Shown piece after piece: positions 58,738 through 64,000 of a DNA stretch of 64,000 bases. How positions within the stretch are numbered: the first letter of the stretch is position 1; the number at the start of each line of letters is the position of its first letter. Position numbers and translations under genes: made by a program. This stretch comes from Hofstenia miamia. Its lineage: Eukaryota > Xenacoelomorpha > Acoela. Below the pieces are notes generated by a model. It did not search any database. It was given only the letters and a program-made list of their open reading frames with translations, and was not told where the DNA came from. The stretch spans positions 2,347,172 to 2,411,171 of the forward strand of contig SCFE01000015.1 in NCBI GenBank assembly GCA_004352715.1, read 5' to 3'.

Positions 58738-59820
58738 ATATTTTAAATTTCACTGAATTTAATGAATATATAAAGCAATATGAACACCAAGTCAAATTTC
58801 TTAATATTAATTTCCAAAGCTTAACAAAAAAAGTAACTGAGAATGATGACGTGATTTTAAGGATGGAAACACAATTTGCGGAATAAAGGAAACATGGTTA
58901 AAAGTTACTGATAATGACATCTATAAGAAAAATTGGTTTAAGATATTTCGCAAGGATAGAGATCTTACAAATTCTACAAGACTAGAGGTGGCGGCATATT
59001 ATTTATCATACCTAAGCATTTTCATCCACAAATACGTCAAGATCTAAATGTCAAAATACCCAATTTGAAAGTTTATGGATAGAAATTTTAATATCGAATG
59101 TAAAGCATTTAATTAATTTAAGTTATTGCAATAATCGAAGAAATTTTAATGAATTTTCTGTTATACTATCTTCTGAATTATCACGAGCAATGATTGAAAA
59201 TAAGCCAGTAATTCTTATGGGCGATTATAACCAGAATTATCTAAATAAGTATGATAATGCAAATGTTTATGATGTTATAGACATTTTTGGATTGGAAGTA
59301 CTCAATAAAANNNNNNNNNNNNNNNNNNNNNNNNNNNNNNNNNNNNNNNNNNNNNNNNNNNNNNNNNNNNNNNNNAATGTAAAGCATTTAATTAATTTAA
59401 GTTATTGCAATAATCGAAGAAATTTTAATGAATTTTCTGTTATACTATCTTCTGAACTATCGCTCAAATGATTAAAAATAAGCCAGTAATTCTTATAGGC
59501 GATTATAACCAGAATTATCTAAATAAGTATGATAATGCAAATGTTCATGATGTTATAGACATTTTCGGATTGGAAGTACTCAATAAAACAATTCTGACTC
59601 ATATTAATGGAAAAAGCTCATCTTTGATTGACTACTTAATTACAGACATTTCCAACTATAATAGTTTCACTACCACAGTAACAGATTTTTTAATTTCCGA
59701 TCATCAAATTACATGTGCAATATATATTAAAATGAAATTCAACAAAAGAAAAAATGGGTATGCTATAATGATTGTAAAAAATTTACAAAAGAAAAATTAT
59801 TTTGGGACTTGCTAAATCTA
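58738..59820 (+). pseudogene. LINE endonuclease domain, broken
   Basis: The start QVKFLNINFQSLT matches the intact inverted copy. The first part is frameshifted, and after a gap with duplicated flanks the domain continues with KPVILIGDYNQNYLNKYDN (the GD.N motif), SSLIDYLITDISN and FLISDHQITCAIYIKM (the SDH catalytic motif). This EEP-fold enzyme nicks target DNA. It cannot be intact here because of stops before 59190. Confidence 0.83.
59311..59375. other. Assembly gap, 65 N
   Basis: The 214 bases before the gap (59097-59310) and 213 bases after it (59376-59588) are near-identical, differing by a few substitutions and one small indel. Confidence 0.99.
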
Positions 59821-60023
59821 AATTGGCGTAACTATTATAACTCAATGTCCATTAATGAGAAACTAAGCTGTATCAATAATAACTTGGATCAATTATATAA
59901 TAAACATTGTCCAGTTACGAAAAGATCATTTCTGTAAATCAAAAGAGAATTCCTAGTTGGAAAATATGGATTTCATAAAAGTCTAAGAAACATATTAACA
60001 AGAAACATCAAACCTATACAAAT

Positions 60024-60463
60024 TTGTGTAAAGACAAAAGTTATGAAAATATGAAGAAATATAAAATTTATAGAAATATTGCATCGAATAGTTGTAAACA
60101 AGATCTAAGTTCATTTTTGAAATCTTCTTTTGAAAAAATGAAAACATGTTTTCAAAAGTGGAAATACATTAATAATTTTTTGAAACCACATTCAAATATT
60201 GAACCTGAATACCTATTAATAAGAAAGAGAATCATGTGTATAATAAATTGGAAATATCAAATTTATTTAATGAAGATTTCATAAACTTGGGAATATTTAG
60301 TGGTTAGCAATATAATATCACGAACAAATTTGAGAAACATAAAAATTTAAAGTTCAATGCAAGTTCATTTGCTTTTAGATATGTTTCCTTGAATGAATTT
60401 CTAGATGCTTCAAAATGTTTAAATATTAGAAAATCTAACGGAACTTGTAACTATCCTATAGGG
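60024..60463 (+). pseudogene. LINE region between endonuclease and RT
   Basis: The frame at 60024-60284 is lysine-rich and matches the linker before the RT. The next frame from 60370 reads FAFRYVSLNEFLDASKCLNI and SNGTCNYPIG, resembling the start of LINE RT domains (F.F......K..G....). The gap at 60464 cuts it. Confidence 0.6.
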
Positions 60464-61463
60464 NNNNNNNNNNNNNNNNNNNNNNNNNNNNNNNNNNNNN
60501 NNNNNNNNNNNNNNNNNNNNNNNNNNNNNNNNNNNNNNNNNNNNNNNNNNNNNNNNNNNNNNNNNNNNNNNNNNNNNNNNNNNNNNNNNNNNNNNNNNNN
60601 NNNNNNNNNNNNNNNNNNNNNNNNNNNNNNNNNNNNNNNNNNNNNNNNNNNNNNNNNNNNNNNNNNNNNNNNNNNNNNNNNNNNNNNNNNNNNNNNNNNN
60701 NNNNNNNNNNNNNNNNNNNNNNNNNNNNNNNNNNNNNNNNNNNNNNNNNNNNNNNNNNNNNNNNNNNNNNNNNNNNNNNNNNNNNNNNNNNNNNNNNNNN
60801 NNNNNNNNNNNNNNNNNNNNNNNNNNNNNNNNNNNNNNNNNNNNNNNNNNNNNNNNNNNNNNNNNNNNNNNNNNNNNNNNNNNNNNNNNNNNNNNNNNNN
60901 NNNNNNNNNNNNNNNNNNNNNNNNNNNNNNNNNNNNNNNNNNNNNNNNNNNNNNNNNNNNNNNNNNNNNNNNNNNNNNNNNNNNNNNNNNNNNNNNNNNN
61001 NNNNNNNNNNNNNNNNNNNNNNNNNNNNNNNNNNNNNNNNNNNNNNNNNNNNNNNNNNNNNNNNNNNNNNNNNNNNNNNNNNNNNNNNNNNNNNNNNNNN
61101 NNNNNNNNNNNNNNNNNNNNNNNNNNNNNNNNNNNNNNNNNNNNNNNNNNNNNNNNNNNNNNNNNNNNNNNNNNNNNNNNNNNNNNNNNNNNNNNNNNNN
61201 NNNNNNNNNNNNNNNNNNNNNNNNNNNNNNNNNNNNNNNNNNNNNNNNNNNNNNNNNNNNNNNNNNNNNNNNNNNNNNNNNNNNNNNNNNNNNNNNNNNN
61301 NNNNNNNNNNNNNNNNNNNNNNNNNNNNNNNNNNNNNNNNNNNNNNNNNNNNNNNNNNNNNNNNNNNNNNNNNNNNNNNNNNNNNNNNNNNNNNNNNNNN
61401 NNNNNNNNNNNNNNNNNNNNNNNNNNNNNNNNNNNNNNNNNNNNNNNNNNNNNNNNNNNNNNN
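60464..61463. other. Assembly gap, exactly 1,000 N
   Basis: This gap of probably unknown length sits between two LINE copies in opposite orientation. Confidence 0.99.
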
Positions 61464-61784
61464 ACGTATTTGTGGATGAAAATGCTTAGGTATGATAAAT
61501 AATATGCCGCCACCTCTAGTCTTTGTAGAATTTGTAAGATCTCTATCCTTCCGAAATATCTTAAACCAATTTCTCTTACAGATGTTGTCATTATCAGTAT
61601 CTATTAACCATGTTTCCGTTATTCCGCAAATTATGTTTTCATCCATATTTAAAATCAATTCTTCATACTTGGTTACTTTATTTGTTAAGCTTTGGAAATT
61701 AATATTAAGAAATTTGACTTGGTTTTCATATTGCTTTATATATTCATTAAATTCAATAAAATTAAAAAATTTTTCTTTAATCAT
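61464..61784 (-). CDS. LINE ORF2 start, endonuclease domain (partial)
   Basis: The frame is open for 107 codons up to the gap, beginning MIKEKFFNFIEFNEYI. It shows QVKFLNINFQSLTNKV, then ICGITETWLIDTDND (the ETWL catalytic motif) and TKTRGGGILFIIPKHF (the GGG loop), in the usual order of the EEP endonuclease. It overlaps the end of ORF1 by 8 bases in a different frame, common in two-ORF LINEs. The rest of ORF2 is lost in the gap. Confidence 0.8.
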
Positions 61785-62040
61785 ATGGAGTTTTTCTAAT
61801 CTTAATATTTAGTTGTTCAATGTATATTGGGCATTTTCTACTAAATGCATTGTGATTAGATGATTCCAAATGAAATTGTTTAGAATTAACACAATTTATA
61901 CAATTATGTTTATTCTTGTCATTTTTGATGGGAAATTCTTTATAACTGTGATTATCTGAGCAAAACATACATGATAATATTTCATTATTGCAACTTTTTG
62001 ATGAGTGTCCATATTTACCAGTTACAAAACATCTTGACAT
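61777..62040 (-). pseudogene. LINE ORF1 zinc-knuckle region, minus copy
   Basis: GKYGHSSKSCNNE and CMFCSDNHSYKEFPIKND match the knuckles of the plus copy. The first knuckle has lost its leading cysteines (RCFVTGKYGH) and the second has phenylalanine for a cysteine (KEFP against KECP). It is joined out of frame to the N-terminal part at 62182-62622. Confidence 0.78.
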
Positions 62041-62181
62041 AATGATGATCTTTAATATTCAGTATATTGAGTCCAAATTTAAACTTTTTATTGAGAAGTA
62101 GTAAACGTATTTTAGATGTTTGTAATAATAAGTTTTGGTAAAAATTTTGTTGAGGTTCTCAGATTGATATTTTAATCTTTC

Positions 62182-62622
62182 CTAATGCCGCTTTTGCCGT
62201 CTTTGTCTCTTCACAATGTCATTATTTTTGTTAATTATTAAATTTTCAATAGCAGGTGCAGTTTCACCTAAATTTTTGATAGATTTTTCAACATTAGAAA
62301 CCAACTTTCTACACTCCTTTTTGTTTAAAGAACCATCTTTATTGTTGAGGTATTTGCATGAAACCAATCTTTTAGGTTTTGGAGAAAATTTCTCAAATTG
62401 CTTTTTTGAAAGATCCTTTACCTTTAAACATTCTATAAATTTTGACTTATTTTTGCAAACTAAATTTGAACAGTCAAGCTTTAGATTATTAGATATGTTG
62501 AATCCATTTACCAGGTGCTCTAAATCACCAAAAGAGTTCAAGAGCTCATGTAGCTTATCACTTGTTTGATCAATATCAGAATATTGCTCTAACCTATTGT
62601 AAATGATAAAAATAAAATTCAA
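62182..62622 (-). pseudogene. LINE ORF1 N-terminal part, minus copy
   Basis: The frame is 146 codons, beginning near MNFIFIIYNRLEQYSDIDQT, and is rich in lysine, asparagine and leucine. Its end (NNDIVKRQRRQKRH) lines up with the start of the plus copy at 57938. The protein is the ORF1 leader of the LINE, truncated by a frameshift relative to the zinc-knuckle part. Confidence 0.6.
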
Positions 62623-62640
62623 ACAAATTATAAATTAACT

Positions 62641-63331
62641 TACTTCAATCCCTCCCACCATATATATATATAGACATTTCTCAAAACTGAAACCGAATTG
62701 AAATAAAACTCAAAACAAGTTATTCGGTTTTCAGCAAAAGCAAAAGCTTATAAGTCATTTTCAAGAACCGATGGAGTCTTCTTATGGTAACGCAATTTTT
62801 TTGTCAAGTTGAAGTGTAATTTTGTTTTGAACAAACGAAAAAGTGATGCAATTAGTTACTATTGATGTAATCTTAAAATAGGTTTAAAAAATGCAAGCTT
62901 AAAATGCCTCATTATTCAACGTAAATATTTTGTCTAAGGCGACTTTTTTGTGGTGTTCCACGTTTTGGATTTGCAAAAATAGATTTGAAATTACTGCATT
63001 TTACAATACGTGGAGAGAATAAACTTTACATTGAATTGATCATGTATAAAGCCGCATTGTTTTGAGTAAGTGTATCAATTTTTTAGTTTTGGTGGAGCTC
63101 TGTCAAAGACGGAGCCAAAATCAAACGAAATAAGTAATTGTGGTTTGTGATATAATTCGTCTTTGATTTATATTAAAGTAGTAGATTTATTTTTAATTAA
63201 TGAACACCATTACGACGAATTAGGAGTGCTTCAATTGACTTACAATGGATCTATTGAAAATGGCCTAAAGTGATTACATGTTATAGATTCATCACTGTTA
63301 CAAGATTTGTTTTGGAATAAATGTTATCATT
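62641..63331. other. Intergenic AT-rich sequence
   Basis: It holds a short TA tract near 62660-62672. It may include the LINE 5' UTR. I see nothing else. Confidence 0.5.
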
Positions 63332-63355
63332 GATAAGATAAGATAAGATAAGACA
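63332..63355. repeat. (GATAA)n tail of a LINE
   Basis: About four GATAA units are present. On the minus strand they read (TTATC)n after AATAAAGATTGTC, which is the 3' end of the LINE that follows. Confidence 0.85.
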
Positions 63356-64000
63356 ATCTTTATTAAGAGAAGGTAAAGCAATTAATACAAACTGATGGCT
63401 TCTCAAAATAGCGTCATTAAAAAAAATAAAACAAAATCATACTATTTACAAACCTATACATTGCTAAGAAGGCTAAAAATAAGTCTACATTCTAGTAATT
63501 GTGTAATTGCTATTATAGAATTTGTACCCTGTCCAAGATCTTCCTGAGATGAATTTTTGCTTAAGAATAAATCTTTTCACACTATTTCGGAATTCTTTCA
63601 GTTTTGTAATATGCTTAATTTCGTTAGGTAGATTATTCCATTGCCTTGTGGCTACGTTTAAAAATGAATTTTCTTTGACTTTACGTCTGAACCTAGTGAC
63701 AACATATTTCTTAGACCGTCTATTGAAAGTTTTCTTGAATTCAGGGAGATTTATCTTATCATAAGGCGGAATTTCGTTAGCAGCTTTGAAAAATAATGTA
63801 GCAATATTGATTTGTATTAATTGTTGAGGAGAAGGACACGTTTCCAAAATATAATTTTTGGTGTTACTAGAATTTCTTTTGCAAACATTTAAAGCCCATT
63901 TATATTGCAGCTGAAGTTTATTTATCAATGATGTGCTCAAATTTGAAAATAGTACACTCCCGTAATTTAGGTGGCTCATAACAAATGCGTGGAATAGCTG
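63356..64000 (-). mobile_element. LINE 3' end, continuing beyond the window
   Basis: The minus strand enters from the right edge in frame (FHAFVMSHLNYGSVLFSNL) and is open to a stop at 63485. It contains the C-terminal LINE region (YKWALNVCKRNSSNTKNY, FLNVATRQWNNLPNEI). A 3' UTR of about 130 bases and a (TTATC)n tail follow. The tail differs from the (AAAT)n, (ATT)n and (AGT)n tails of the other LINEs, so it is another family. This frame appears undamaged within the window. Confidence 0.85.

Larger units (their letters stand above)
57930..60463 (+). mobile_element. APE-type LINE, ORF1 and endonuclease half, plus strand
   Basis: Homology with the inverted copy at 61464-62640 begins near 57930. 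The element reads a gag-like ORF1 with zinc knuckles, then an endonuclease, then the pre-RT region, and stops at the 1,000-N gap at 60464. Two internal gaps (58435-58498 and 59311-59375) have duplicated flanks. Frames are interrupted in several places. Confidence 0.82.
61464..62640 (-). mobile_element. APE-type LINE, ORF1 and endonuclease start, minus strand
   Basis: This is a second copy of the family at 57.9-60.5 kb, inverted. It reads ORF1 from about 62622 to 61800 and enters the endonuclease at 61784, where the gap cuts it at 61464. Compared with the plus copy it lacks about 150 bases near 62110-62120 but has a less damaged endonuclease start. Confidence 0.83.

Noticed and set aside
60389-61784. 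Long frames of 366-442 codons on both strands
   Set aside because: Continuity is only due to N. The real content is limited to the LINE ends on either side of the gap.
1-64000. CRISPR array, rRNA or tRNA genes, bacterial operons
   Set aside because: No spaced direct-repeat array, no conserved rRNA blocks and no clear cloverleaf were seen. Gene structure and transposons are eukaryotic.

Overview
The window looks like AT-rich, intron-bearing nuclear DNA from an invertebrate animal. The evidence is a split serine incorporator (SERINC) gene with GT/AG introns of 1.5-2.9 kb, many (TA)n arrays, assembly gaps, and a dense load of animal-type transposons (hAT, piggyBac, Tc1, APE-type LINEs, an R2/R4-type LINE, a Gypsy-type LTR element). 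I cannot name a phylum. No rRNA, tRNA, CRISPR or bacterial-type operon is visible.

Layout. 1-110: repeat end with GACCCGA motifs. 882-5668 (minus): three internal exons of a SERINC gene whose 3' part lies left of the window and whose start exon is uncertain. 8643-10400: hAT transposon with terminal inverted repeats and a frameshifted transposase. 11.9-12.0 kb: two near-identical hairpins. 12.3-13.5 kb: 5'-truncated LINE between two (ACT)n arrays. 15.9-16.2, 17.15-17.5, 20.1-21.5 and 44.8-45.1 kb: short repeats with clustered, inverted iterons beside (TA)n tracts. 27383-27903: last exon of an unrecognised membrane protein, with poly(A) signals. 30.6-32.2 kb: piggyBac pseudogene. 32.4-35.2 kb (minus): broken LINE. 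37.7-43.5 kb: degenerate Gypsy-type element with a 395-bp 3' LTR and extra coding sequence after integrase. 43.6-44.45 kb: Tc1-type fragment. 49.2-51.8 kb: LINE with a restriction-like endonuclease domain. 52.3-53.1 kb: possible DNA-transposon remnant. 53.8-64 kb: pile-up of LINE copies on both strands, with gaps whose flanks are duplicated.

The two host gene pieces are both membrane proteins on opposite strands and nothing links them functionally. All transposon coding regions appear inactive here through frameshifts, stops, truncation or changed catalytic residues. The most unusual material is the set of iteron-bounded short elements next to (TA)n arrays, and the post-integrase coding region of the LTR element. 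Several apparent duplications sit exactly at gaps and are probably assembly artefacts.
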